Shown: piece by piece, positions 1-10,814 of the stretch
Layout: the number at the start of each line of letters is the position of its first letter
Numbering within the stretch: the first letter of the stretch is position 1
Assembly: GCA_035048495.1 (NCBI GenBank)
Contig: CM068541.1
Span: 17,181,929 to 17,245,928, forward strand
Origin: Euptelea pleiosperma
Taxonomy: Eukaryota; Streptophyta; Magnoliopsida; Ranunculales; Eupteleaceae
Length of the DNA: 64,000 nt
Reading direction: 5' to 3'
Translations under genes and position numbers: made by a program
The notes under the pieces: generated by a model
The model's input: only the letters and a program-made list of their open reading frames with translations
Database searches by the model: none
Told to the model about the DNA's origin: nothing

Positions 1-1729
1 GCAAGAGGCAGGCAATGGTTCAATCCAGCGTCTTATTGGTGAGGCCAAAAGAGAGGAGGTGTGCAATGATGTGCACACCAACAAATAGACCAGCAACCGG
101 TGGTGGCCTTGCTGGTGGTGGTGGTATGCGGACCTACAACTCTGTGTTGCAGGTAGTGGAAGACGGTGGTGAGGGGAGCACCAGGCGGTGGATAGAACCA
201 TCGATTTCTTCTCCCCACGTCTCTCTCTCACTGTTTTTGACTATGAAGAAAAGAGATGGGCCGAGAAGATGACGACTTGGGGAGAGGGCAGCCGGTGGTG
301 GTGGAGAGAGCTACCGCTCCATCGTTCCTTCTCTTCTTCTCCTTATCTCTTTTTTTTTTTTTTTCTTTCTCTCTGAGAATAGAGGAGAAGACGGTGGAGA
401 CTTGGTTGTAGGTGGTTACGGCTGTGCAGGGTGGAGGTGCTGGCAGAGATGAAAGGTGGCTTGGCAGCATGGTAAGATGACGTTGCCGTGGGGATCAACG
501 GTGGAGGATGCAGCGCTGGTGTGGACGCTTGCTGCTGTTGCACCCGTATTGGACGGCCATTAGAGGGACGGTGATGCAGAGGTTGAACCAGTCCGTCAAT
601 GGAGATCTAGGTTGTAGGGAGCATATCAAACTATTGCTAGAGAGATGACTGGTGCATTGCACAACACGCACAGGAGAGGAAGAGAGGTGTTGTAGGCGTT
701 GCATGAGTCGAGAAGTTGAAGACATTGCTGGCCGGAGTTGCAGGCTGCAACTCCGGTGATAAAACTAAAGAAGATGAAGAAGAAAACGAAGAAGGAGAGG
801 CGAACGAGTTGAATGGAAAGGGAGGAGAGGCCGAGAATGATGTGGGGGGAAGGAGAGGAGAAAAGGGGTTTGAAAAATTAGGGTTCGTCCCCCTCCTTCC
901 CCCTTTATATAAGCTCCTAATTTCCATTAATGGAAATTAGAAATTTTAGGAAATAAAAAATATTATTATTATTTTTTTTAAGTAAAACCTTACTTTTCTT
1001 TGGGGAATTTCCCCATTTAGTGGACCCCCCCTTTTTTTAAAATTTAATTTAAATTATTTTGAAATTCACGGGGTCCACTAAATGGTCGGACAGCGGGTCG
1101 ATGATGATAGGCCCGGCTACTGGCCCACATGGATTGATGATGTCCATCGTCTCACAAGATGATGTAATAGACAATCTGATGGTCAGACTGAAGATGACTT
1201 GATCAGGATCTAGATTGGCAGGCCGACGGATTTAGAGAGATCCGACGGTCTGATGGACGATCCAACGGTCCGATAGTTTAGGGAGATGGGCCAGAGCCAA
1301 CGGGCAGGAGTTCTGGGGTTAGGTCAGTAGATCCGATGACCGAGAGATGAAGAGATAGAGAATAAGGAGAGATGAGATAGAAAATTAGGGGGAGGAGAGA
1401 GAAAATTTTAGAAAATGGAGATAAAAGTATTGGCAGAGGGTCTGGAACCCTGGTCTTCACTGTGACCATCCTCACGCTTCTCCAGTAGAGTAGACTATCA
1501 TTCCTTGCTGACTCATGTGGCTTTAAACGCTTTGGTCCATCTTTTGGTCATTGGCTCTCTTGTTCTCTGCGTTCTTTGGGCCGGCTTTTTGGTCCTCTTA
1601 TTCAGCCCATATTTGGCCCATATCTTTTAGTTATAGCATGTGGGCTCTTTAAGCTTTGATAATGGGCTTTCCTGATCGATGTGGGCTCGCAAGTCTCGAG
1701 AATTGTCCCATCGGGGTTTCCTACAACAG
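1..1729. other. Possible LTR-retrotransposon remnant, low-complexity
   Basis: No gene is supported here. The first 900 bases are rich in GGTGG and GAGGAG runs and give only short overlapping open frames. A TATA-like stretch (tatataag) lies near 906, just after a purine-rich block, which is how plant LTR promoters often look. A stretch ending ctacaaca near 1729 could be an LTR end. No second LTR, primer-binding site or coding domain is visible, so the LTR reading is only a guess. Confidence 0.25.
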
Positions 1730-2218
1730 AAGAAGTGCGTAATGAGACTTTATCAGAACGACTTAATGTCTAGACTTCCAGAAATGCGTTTAATACATAC
1801 AAATATACCATTTCGTCCAGAAAAGTGTGTTATGCAACAGAAGAGACTATTACATAGAAAAGTAGATAAATAGAGCATTTTACGTAAGAGAATGCAATAA
1901 CGCTAAAAGGATAATTGCTTAAAATAAGCACTTTTGAGCGAATATCAACAACGATCCTGGTCACCATCATAAATTTCTATATTCTCTTAGTTGACTGGGG
2001 CACCACGACCAAAGATGTTACGCAAGCCATTACGTAGCAATTATTTAATTTCCTACAAGGGCACCACTGAAGTGACATTTATTTCCAACCTTTGCCTCTC
2101 ATTTCAATTTTTTTCCCTTAAATTCCGCACTCAGCTTCCATTTTTCCAACTTCAGAACTTTGCTTTTTTGACCGCTCATTGAGTTGCCACAATTTTCAAA
2201 TTCGCCCTTCTAAAATAA
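1730..2218. other. Non-coding; right part repeats the 3890-4076 block
   Basis: No gene is seen. From about 1950 the sequence matches 3890-4076 in the same orientation (ccatcataaattt, then gttgactgggg and caccacgacc), and the match continues into the foldback element that follows. The same block sits in each tandem unit. This outermost copy lies outside unit 1, so it belongs to an older duplication with a spacing of about 1.9 kb. Confidence 0.5.
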
Positions 2219-2609
2219 GGGGCAGGCTCAAGGGACCCGCATTTCTGACCCCCTTTTTTGACCCCCATCTTGGCATACCCACATAGAAGATGAATCAATG
2301 GCTGATTTTTGGTGAGGATGATCTCTATGGTGAGGAGATCATCCTCACAAAAATTCAAATCATTCTGATATTCATAGACTAGTTTAGAAGCTGAAGCATT
2401 ATGGACCGTCGATTTTTACAGGGTAACTTTAAAACCACATTTGATGGGGTTAGAAATTTCAGAATGGGCTGATTTTTTGTTGGGGTGATTTATATGGTGA
2501 GGTTATCATCCCCACCAAAAATCAGCCATTGATTCAGTTTCTACGTGGGTACGCCAAGATGGGGGTCAAAAAAGGGGGTTAGAACTGGGGGTCACTTGAG
2601 CCCGACCCC
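2219..2609. mobile_element. Foldback MITE with 8-bp TSD
   Basis: This 391-bp element has long imperfect terminal inverted repeats. The left end reads GGGGCAGGCTCAAGGGACCC, and the right end is its diverged reverse complement ending CTTGAGCCCGACCCC. It is flanked on both sides by the 8-bp direct repeat TAAAATAA (2211-2218 and 2610-2617). Internal arms around ATGGCTGATTTTTGGTGAGG also fold back. The 8-bp duplication fits the hAT superfamily. It has no coding capacity. Confidence 0.75.
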
Positions 2610-2795
2610 TAAAATAATCCTACAACAACCCGACCCAACTAAAAATTTAGTTGAGCTTAGTCTTGAATTGAGGCATCGAGCAACCTGACCCAACTTGATA
2701 CTGATCACTATCATAAATTATTATAAATTAATAAATTGTTCCAATAGTAAACACTAATTGTCTTTGACTTTCTACCGTAAATTAGTAGTCCAAAC

Positions 2796-3230
2796 CAAGG
2801 TTTTAAAAAACGGCCGTTATAACGAAAATGATGGCCGTTATAATGGATTTGGACCTCCCCCGTTACGTTACGTACCATTAAAATGCCCAGAAAATAACAG
2901 CCATTATTTTCGTTATAACGGCTGTTATTTTTCCGTTATAACAAAAATAACGATTGTTATTTTTAGGAAAAAATTGTGAAAAAAACTGCCATTTTTTCGT
3001 TTTTTCTGTTATATTCTATTTTTTCCCATTATTTTTCATTTTTAAAATTTTGAAATTCAAATTTCAAATTTCAAAATTTGAATTCCAGTGCCATTTTTTC
3101 TGTTTTTTTTCGTTATTTCCGTTATTTTCCTGTTATTTTACATTTTTGCCCCTGAACGTTTTATTCGTTATAAAAAACGGTAACATCCCCAGACCGTTAT
3201 ACCGTTATAACGGCCCCCCTTTAAACCTTG
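2796..3230. mobile_element. hAT MITE (CAAGG...CCTTG), 8-bp TSD
   Basis: This 435-bp element begins CAAGGTTTTAAA and ends TTTAAACCTTG. It is flanked by the perfect 8-bp target duplication GTCCAAAC (2788-2795 and 3231-3238). The interior is built from reiterated palindromic motifs (cggccgttataac and its complement) and T-rich runs with no coding capacity. Terminal CAAGG and an 8-bp TSD are typical of hAT elements. Related copies are at 6480, 20428, 22135 and 40671, with scraps near 60890 and 61510. Confidence 0.85.
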
Positions 3231-3280
3231 GTCCAAACTCACTCCTATAAAATATATAGAAAGATATCTATATAATAAAA

Positions 3281-3566
3281 CAGGGAAGTTGTCTACCTAC
3301 TTGTACCCCCCTCTTATAGGTTTCAACAAAGAAGGGTCCAAATCTTATCTCGTTACTGGACAGTAGATCTCAGCCACTTACACTCGGCTTTGGCAAATGC
3401 TTTGTCAGGGAGTGTGTACGAAACAGGGAAGTTGTCTACCTACTTGTACCCCCCTCTTATAGGTTTCAACAAAGAAGGGTCCAAATCTTATCTCGTTACT
3501 GGACAGTAGATCTCAGCCACTTACACTCGGCTTTGGCAAATGCTTTGTCAGGGAGTGTGTACGGGC
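3281..3566. repeat. Two tandem copies of a 143-bp repeat
   Basis: The block starting cagggaagttgtctacc at 3281 repeats almost exactly at 3424, giving two copies with a 143-bp period. Units 2 and 3 have one copy (near 22618 and 41154). Diverged relatives of the same family (cagtagatctcagcc, then tttggcaaatgctttgtc) recur at 60440-62250. It is non-coding. Confidence 0.75.
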
Positions 3567-4076
3567 CATCGGCTGGTCTATTACAACTCACAAAGAATTG
3601 GTACAAATCTACATTCAATTCCTGCATTGGATTAATTTTTACATCCGGTGGTGGGGTTCACATTGAGATCACGTACAAAGAGTTTCAGTCCATTCTTGCA
3701 TTGGACTTTGGATACTACACAAGTGCATGGATGTCAATCCATTAGAGGATCTCAACCTTTGATAAATTATATTTATAAATTTAAAACCGAAAGAGAAAAG
3801 AAAGATAAATCAATCCACGTCTTTGGTGACGACAGTCAACCAATTGAAATTAGCCCTCCTTAATGAGTTGATGATGGACCACGTGGTACAATGATCCTGG
3901 TCACCATCATAAATTTTTATATTATCTTAGTTGACTGGGCACCACGACCAAAGATGTTACGCAAGCCATTACGTAGCAATTATTTAATTTCCTACAAGGC
4001 AACCACTGAAGTGACATTTATTTCCAACCCAGGTCATTGAGTTGCCACAATTTTCAAATTCGCCCTTCTAAAATAA

Positions 4077-4399
4077 GGGTCAGGCTCAAGGGACCCGCAT
4101 TTCTGACCCCCTTTTTTGACTCCCATCTTGGCATACCCACATAGAAGATGAATCAATGGCTGATTTTTGGTGAGGATGATCTCAATGGTGAGGAGATCAT
4201 CCTCACAAAAATTCAAATCATTCTGATATTCATAGATTGGTTTAGAAGTTAAAGAATTATGGACCGTCAATTTTCACCATGTAACTTGAAAACCACATTT
4301 AACGGGGTTAGAAAGAGGAGATCATCCTCACCAAAAATCAGCCATTGATTCATCTTCTGTGAGGGTACACCAAGGTGTTGGTCACCGGAACCCGACCCT
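4077..4399. mobile_element. Foldback MITE, internally deleted copy
   Basis: This is the same family as 2219-2609. The left end gggtcaggctcaaggg follows TAAAATAA, and the right end finishes cccgaccctt. Unit 1 has a short deletion near 4313 relative to units 2 and 3, where an extra stretch precedes gaggagatcatcc. The right-hand target duplication can no longer be seen. Confidence 0.6.
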
Positions 4400-5848
4400 T
4401 CCTACAATCCTTATCAGCCTTTAATTTTGGCCTGGGGCCTCCTTGAGGCACGGCCAAGCCCGAGGCCTGGCCCAAAATCAGTCCAAAGCAGCCCAGCCCA
4501 GGCCGGCCCGAACACAACGGTTAGAATTCATTCCATGAAAATGCTTGAATCATCACCTGAGTAGTAAGTACCCAATGGCATGAAATACCCTGTTAAAAAT
4601 GCTTGAATCCAACGGCTTTAAATCACCAATCGGTGCTGATGTTTGATGTGTAGGTCTACTTAGAGGTAGGCGAATATTCGGCTCAATGGGTCCCACAGAG
4701 TTGCCATGCGGCATTTTTCTGTGGGAGCAAAAATTCCTACCTCCATACGAAATGGAATTTCACAAAAACTGGGAAACAATTATGATGTCTACTTACTCCC
4801 TTTACCCTTAACGCGTTGTAAATCGAGCACCTCTTTGGCACCATACTGGAGGAAGGTACTCTGTTTCTGATTCCGCTTTTGCTCAATGACATTATGATAA
4901 AAAAAAAATGCTCATCGGCGACTCTGTAATACCAGATGCACCTTGAAAAAAATGTTTTCACTGTTTTCAACAAGTTAGAATTTTATATATTTAGAAAAAG
5001 AAAAAAAAAAGACCCTATAGGAACTAGTCCCAAATAGGACGACTTGGAACTAGTAAGACCATGAACACAGGTTCCAGTTCTTGGTACACTAGTACCTGGA
5101 CCAAATTCGACTCATGTATATAGTAGGACTAAAGATGCCTAGTTTTTCTTTTTCTAAATTTAGTATGAACATCATTTTATTTATCTGAGGACCACCATGC
5201 CTTCTCAGTCTTCATTCATCCGAGGAGCGTCCAACTCGAGTCTGCCTGGCCAAAATATCTCATGCTCGGCCTTTATGCACCAATATCCGAGTTCCCACAT
5301 GGTCGGCCTTCCTTGACCGGATTCTACACTAATTGGCCTCTATCAGGCCAAGGTGTCCTCTACTCGGCCTTCAACTGGCCGAGGTATACCCTGTTCGTTC
5401 CTTTATGTTCTCGGCAAATGATTATCCTTGGCATGGGTTGTGCCGAGAACTATGGATTCAACGTGTCACCATCTTGACACACCACGTGTCAGTCCTAAAT
5501 CTGGTACCCACACTTGCCCCCCTCTTGGGATTGTGTGGATCGTGATGCGTGGTTCTCGAGAAATACCACATGTCGCATATCCAACAGTCCTTGCAATGGT
5601 GCCTTTGAAATCAGTACCCTATTAAATGTTCTTGCCATTCGTAGGTTGTTTACTGGCTCTCCTCTGGCTCTCCTCAGCAGCGCATCCAAAATGTCTCTTC
5701 GGTCATGTCCTTTATTAAATGTTTCGCCACGCGTCGATTATCTATTTGGCTCTTATGAGCTGCGTGTCCGAAATGTCTTCCGTTCTTGTACTCCTTTCCC
5801 ACCTTTCGTTGGGGCATTTAATAGGTCACACCTCCTCAATATATATAT
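4400..5848. other. Unassigned block conserved in all three units
   Basis: No gene is supported. Near 4425-4520 lies a GC-rich stretch (ggcctggcc, ggccggcccg). At about 5200-5830 a region of tctactcggcc-like motifs repeats nearly unchanged in units 2 and 3 (24520-25160 and 43056-43700). Frames of up to 173 codons appear there, but they shift between units because of small indels, which argues against a conserved protein. The CT-rich texture could be a retroelement leader or LTR. Confidence 0.4.
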
Positions 5849-6479
5849 GTGACTCCCGTTACTTTTTTAACTTTTACCTTGCTCTTTGCTTTATAACTTC
5901 CAAATTCCTTTCCCGACCTCCTCTGCTCCACTACTCGGCTCTCTCGACTCCGCCAACATTGTTGTTTGGCATTCTCAGCGTCTCCAATTTTCTCTACACG
6001 ACCTTCTCGGGACATCTGTTCTTCAAGGTACATTCTTATTTCTGTCCTCTTTTCTTCATTTCTTTTTCTGCTTAGCCTTTTCCTCCTCCACCACCATATG
6101 ATCTATCTATTTTTCTAGAAATTAATTCTTAGCCTAGGAAACAATATCGATTGCCTGCACCATTACAAAAGATAGGGTATTTTTTGCAACAAAAACACAC
6201 ACACACACACGCACCCTGAAAATCGAAAGTATATAGCAATACCCCTTCAAACTTTAGGTATACCCCTTTGACCTAGTTTATCCGTCATTTGACTCGCACT
6301 AAAACATGACATGCATCATGGGCCCTGTTAATGCACCTATGAAAGAACCAAAGTATTACAAATACAATACGAACACGTGTGATTCAAGTCCCTTTCAACT
6401 TAAGTCAACCACTACTAACTAGGTCAAGGAGAGTAGTCCTGAAGTTCGAAAGTTGAAACTACAAGGGAGTATTTCTATA
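5849..6479. other. Segment present only in unit 1
   Basis: Units 2 and 3 jump from the TATATATATG run directly into the middle of the next hAT MITE, so this stretch is missing from both. It holds a CT-rich region ending near ttcaaggtacattc, an (AC)n run at about 6193-6211 and AT-rich sequence. No gene is recognised. Confidence 0.6.
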
Positions 6480-6768
6480 CAAGGTTTAAAATTGGGTCGT
6501 TATAACGACTAGAGACGTTACCGTTTTTTTCCTTTATAACGAATTGTAATGCTCAGGGGCAAAAAATAGAAAATAACAGAAAAAGGCGTTAGAATTCAAA
6601 TTTTGAAATTTTAATTTCAAATTTTCAGAAATAGAAAATAACGGAAATAACGGCCTTTTTTCACAAAATTTTTCAGAAAATAATGGTCGTTATTTTCGTT
6701 ATAACGGAAAATAACTACGGTACATAAACGTAAAGGGGAGGTCTGAATCTGTCTTTTTTTAAACCATG
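6480..6768. mobile_element. hAT MITE with TSD TTTCTATA
   Basis: This 289-bp element starts CAAGGTTTAAAA and ends TTTAAACCATG. The 8-bp direct repeat TTTCTATA flanks both ends (6472-6479 and 6769-6776). The interior has the cgttataacg motifs of the 2796-3230 family. Units 2 and 3 keep only its right part (25171-25305 and 43707-43841). Confidence 0.8.
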
Positions 6769-7442
6769 TTTCTATATACTTTTGATTTTCAGGGAGTGTT
6801 GCAAAAATACCCCAAAAGATATGTTATCTAAGGAGTGGATAGTGGCAAAAGTAGATATATTTGGGCTTGCTGACGAGAATTAGATATTGTTGGTATCTAA
6901 ATTTGAAGAGGGTTAGCAACTTGTTAATATCAGGATCAATGGGAGTTTTATAAGTTTGTTTCACGGTCTGTTCGCATAATGTCTCTTTTCAAGGCCTAGC
7001 TCGAAAGAACCAGTTCAATTTGCAACTGCTTTTCAAAAACCAACTATGGTCCTGTTTTAAGAGCAAAAAGTTACCATAAACAAGCTAGAAGAACGAGACC
7101 TAAACCAACCATCGCATGCTGCAATATTGTGTTTCGAACAAGCCCTTAAATAAACCTGTTTAGTCTTTTTTCCTTTTTAACTTATTTGTACATTCAAAAC
7201 TTGTTTAATTATGTCAAAAAAAGACACCTTTCAATATGTAACGAAATGCATAATGGCACATGAAACGAGATGAATAATGGTGCAATGACATACTGTTCCA
7301 CAACTGTCAAGTTCAACTTACTAGAGAAGGACTCAGTAGATTTGATGCAAGAACAATTACAGTACAGAATTTAATGACAACTTGACAACTTTGATGACGA
7401 CAACAAAGACCATGATAAGTAATAGTGAAAGTCAAGATGATA

Positions 7443-10400
7443 TCAAAGTTTATGTAAGATAACCTGAGCACCATGTTGTGGTTGAAGAGTTATAATAGTG
7501 TAAGGAGCATGGGCATAGGTGGACGAAAGCTCGAATGAGAAATGTTGTAGAATCATGGACAAAGCCATCTTTGCTTCGATCAAAGCAAAGGTTTGCCCAA
7601 TGCAAATTCTTGGGCCCCAACCAAATGGGAAGAATGAGACTTGATTCTTTGTTGCCTTTGAAACTCCTTCCGAGAATCTCTCTGGTTTGAATTCTTCTGC
7701 ATCTTCACCCCAAAGTTCCCGATCATGATGAATGAGCAGTGTTGGCAATAAGAGTTGTACTCCTGATGGCAGGGTGATTTCTCCTAGCTTCATCTTCTTG
7801 TAAGTACGCCGAGAAAGCATAACCACTGGTGGATATAATCTAAGAATCTCATACAGAATCATAGTTACCTGCAGTGAAGGTTTTAGAAATTTATTAGTAT
7901 TGTGTCTACATCAAGTGTTATGAATATCTGCCCAACACAACCAAATGTACGCAAACAATACTCACAATTTTTAGGTGGTTTAACCCATCGAAATCCGGTT
8001 TGTTTTTCCCGAAGACTTGCAAGACCTCTTCCCGGGCCCTCACTTGCCACTCTAGATTCATACTCAATGCAACCATTGTCCACACAAGCAAAGTTGACGT
8101 TGTCTCCTGCCCAGCAAAGTAGAAGAGCTTGCATTCCTCTATAACCTCTTCAATAGTCATTCCTACTTTCTTGGAGTTGCCATGTTCTTCAATCTCTCTA
8201 AAATTAGATTCCATTAGCAATCCCAATAAGTCATCCTTGGTGGCCTCTCCCATTTTTATTGCCTCTTCTCTCTTATTGATGATACCCCTTAGTAGAGCTC
8301 GAACTTCTTTGTTAATTTCCTTCATCCTATTGTTTCTTTTTGTCGGCATAAACCTGTACCCAAATGAAATTGGTGAAGGCAAAGAAGTTGAAGGATACGC
8401 AAATTAATAATATTTATCATTTAGGTCTCTCATCTTTCACCCTTTTTCTTCCTTGTAAAAATGTAGACTTAAAAAAGAAAGGAACCTATAGCACATCAAT
8501 GGTTCTTCAATCTTGACACAAGAAATTGAGGTTCATTGTAGCATTTTTAAGAAATATACTCGAACAATGTGCCTTCTGTTAACTTCGCGAATAAAGAAAC
8601 CATTTTCTCTTGCCACAATACTAACGCTCAAACCAAATCTCAAATCTTAGTCGAAGGAAATCTGGTTTTAACCATCTAGACTCATTCGAGATTTGGAAAA
8701 ATTTGGTAAAAGGCTATGGTTATTCAAGAAAAAAAGCATTAAACATTTTCATGAAATCATTGACCATAGAGATTAGTAATTGCAATTTTACCACAGTGAG
8801 ATATTTTGCAGCACTCTCTTTTCAATAATGTAGATTACTGCATCTATAAGCAACCGCATCAATTTTCCTTTAATGGTGAAAAGCTAAATATTGAAACTAG
8901 TCTTAACCAATGCGGAAATCTATTGAACTCATTCAGAAAGCTTATGCATACCTAAAACCTGGGATATATATTGACTGAGCAACTTGGATGACAAGCTCAG
9001 CCTGTTCATTTTGGAGTTGGAATATCCGCCTTCCTTCTTCATAGCTGCTACCAAATGCTGTCCGAGAGATAACATCTCCACTTAAATTCTGGAGTTCAGG
9101 CCACACATCCAATTCACACGACCCCTCTAACATAACCAACTTCTGCCATCTGCTTACCATCTCACTACAACTAGTATAAAACGAAGGTAACATCCGCTAA
9201 AGCAAGCACCAATGAAAAAATCAAGCAATATTATCAGCATAATGTTAAGCGCGAAAAGCTACAATTATATGTGACGGATAAAAATGATGATTACCATGAC
9301 ATATAATTTTATTTTCTAGTTCATTTTCCTTCTTGATTTTTCATAAAAAAAAATACAAATATATTTCATGGTAAATGTTAATAAATTAGTTGTGTTCTCG
9401 CATCTAAATGTTTGAAAGAAAATGATGATAGAAAACAACCTTCAACTTCTCTAGATGGAAGGCTGGGTTGATAATCCTTCTATGTTTGGCCCATTGTTCA
9501 CCATCATAATTTGCAAGTCCAGTAGCTAACAACTTAGTAAGTGGGTTTGATTTGGGCTTGGCAAAGTGGCCAAACTTGTTGGACAGAACATCTCTTATGA
9601 GTTCTGGATCCATGATGTTCACCCTGGGAGTTGCTCCAAACCAAGTAACAGATATCTTACCTGCAATTTTCAATCAGTAACAAATTCAGTTGTTAAACGG
9701 ATGAACAAGAAAGAGCTCATCAGTTAAAATTTTTTTGGGAATTTTTGACATCCCTATCATTTGACCAGTGTTGACCTGAGTTGAACACCAAAATTTTAAT
9801 TAGGGTCTGTTTGGTACGTGAGAAAAAGAGTTCCGATGACAAATATATAGCCAGACGAATATTATCTTGGCTAAATATTTGCTCATATCAATATTTAACA
9901 ATGTTTGGTACGTGTATGAGCTAGCTCACTTCAGCTTACTTCATTTTCTTTCAATTTGAGTGGGTCCCACATATCAAAGTAAGTCAAAATAGGTTGGGCT
10001 GTTTGAAAATAGTGATTTTCCGGCGAGAAAATAAAATTTTCTCACAAAGGCATAATTGGCGTGAAAATATTTACACAGGGGGGGAGGTGATCAAATGTTT
10101 TCCCGCTGCCGAGGGCAAATATGTGGGCCCGGCTAAATATTCGCCGAGGGCGAGTGGCTGCCAAAGGCACCCGGGCGAATATTACCGCAGGCAAATATTT
10201 TATTTTCCCGCCGCGGTGTGTTACCAAACAGGCCCTAAAGGATGAAAATACCCTTATCTTCAACCTTGGAACAAGGGTTTGACTCCAATCCAACACTTAG
10301 AAATCACTAATCTAGTTGATTTTTGGGTTGTAGATCCACCTAGGGATTGGCCAAACATCCATCATATTTTGGGCCGCTTCCATGACCGTCGACGGTAAAG

Positions 10401-10814
10401 GAAGTTTTACTCCTTTCTCAAACAGCCCCAGAAGAACTTCAATACACCAGTCATCACAAAGGAAAAAAAAAGACAAAAAGAAAATACAAAAGTAGAATAT
10501 ATATATAAGGATATAACAAGCAAATAAAAAAAAAAAATACCGTAGTTTTTGATGGTTTGATGAACAAAGGGTGTGACACGTGGTACGATGTCATGAGAGA
10601 GGGTCATGGGCTTGGATCGTGCTTCTTTCGTCGAGGTCATAAAATCTTTGAGGTTGCCGTACAATAACCTGTAGGGAGGACCCCTGATGCCTTGTTTCCG
10701 TAGGTACGTCTCCATTTTCATGGGCTTCCACCATATCGAATATAACCCTCTCAAAGCCCATGAAATCACGAATAGAACAGAGATTACAACCGAAACCAAC
10801 AGAAGCTGTTCCAT
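7443..10814 (-). CDS. CYP72A-like cytochrome P450, gene a of unit 1, intact
   Basis: A probable ER-membrane monooxygenase of the CYP72 clan; the substrate cannot be told from sequence. Exons in reading order: 10541-10814, 9440-9660, 8952-9196, 7966-8353, 7443-7868. All introns are GT-AG and phases agree, giving 1554 bp and 517 residues, the usual CYP72A length. Seen: an N-terminal membrane anchor (about residues 5-25), a GPPYR hinge, the oxygen-binding I-helix AGQETT (327-332), ExxR as EILR (383-386), PERF (438-441) and the haem loop [10 protein letters not shown] with Cys465. Intron 1 carries a Tourist-like MITE. Family membership rests on remembered CYP72A motifs such as [15 protein letters not shown]. 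Known CYP72A enzymes act on terpenoids and gibberellins, but I infer no substrate. Confidence 0.9.
9803..10235. mobile_element. Tourist/PIF-like MITE in intron 1 of gene a
   Basis: This 433-bp insertion has inverted ends GGGTCTGTTTGGTA and TACCAAACAGGCCC, with TA on each side. The flanking sequence is continuous with a foldback element that is uninterrupted in pseudogene b, which confirms the insertion. The interior is rich in cgaatatt and gcaaatattt motifs. It has no coding capacity. Confidence 0.7.

Noticed and set aside
637..927. 96-codon serine- and phenylalanine-rich frame
   Set aside because: It is the reverse of a purine-rich low-complexity run.
7902..8407. Plus-strand open frames opposite P450 exon 4 (also in units 2 and 3 and in b)
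   Set aside because: They mirror conserved minus-strand coding sequence and have no family likeness.
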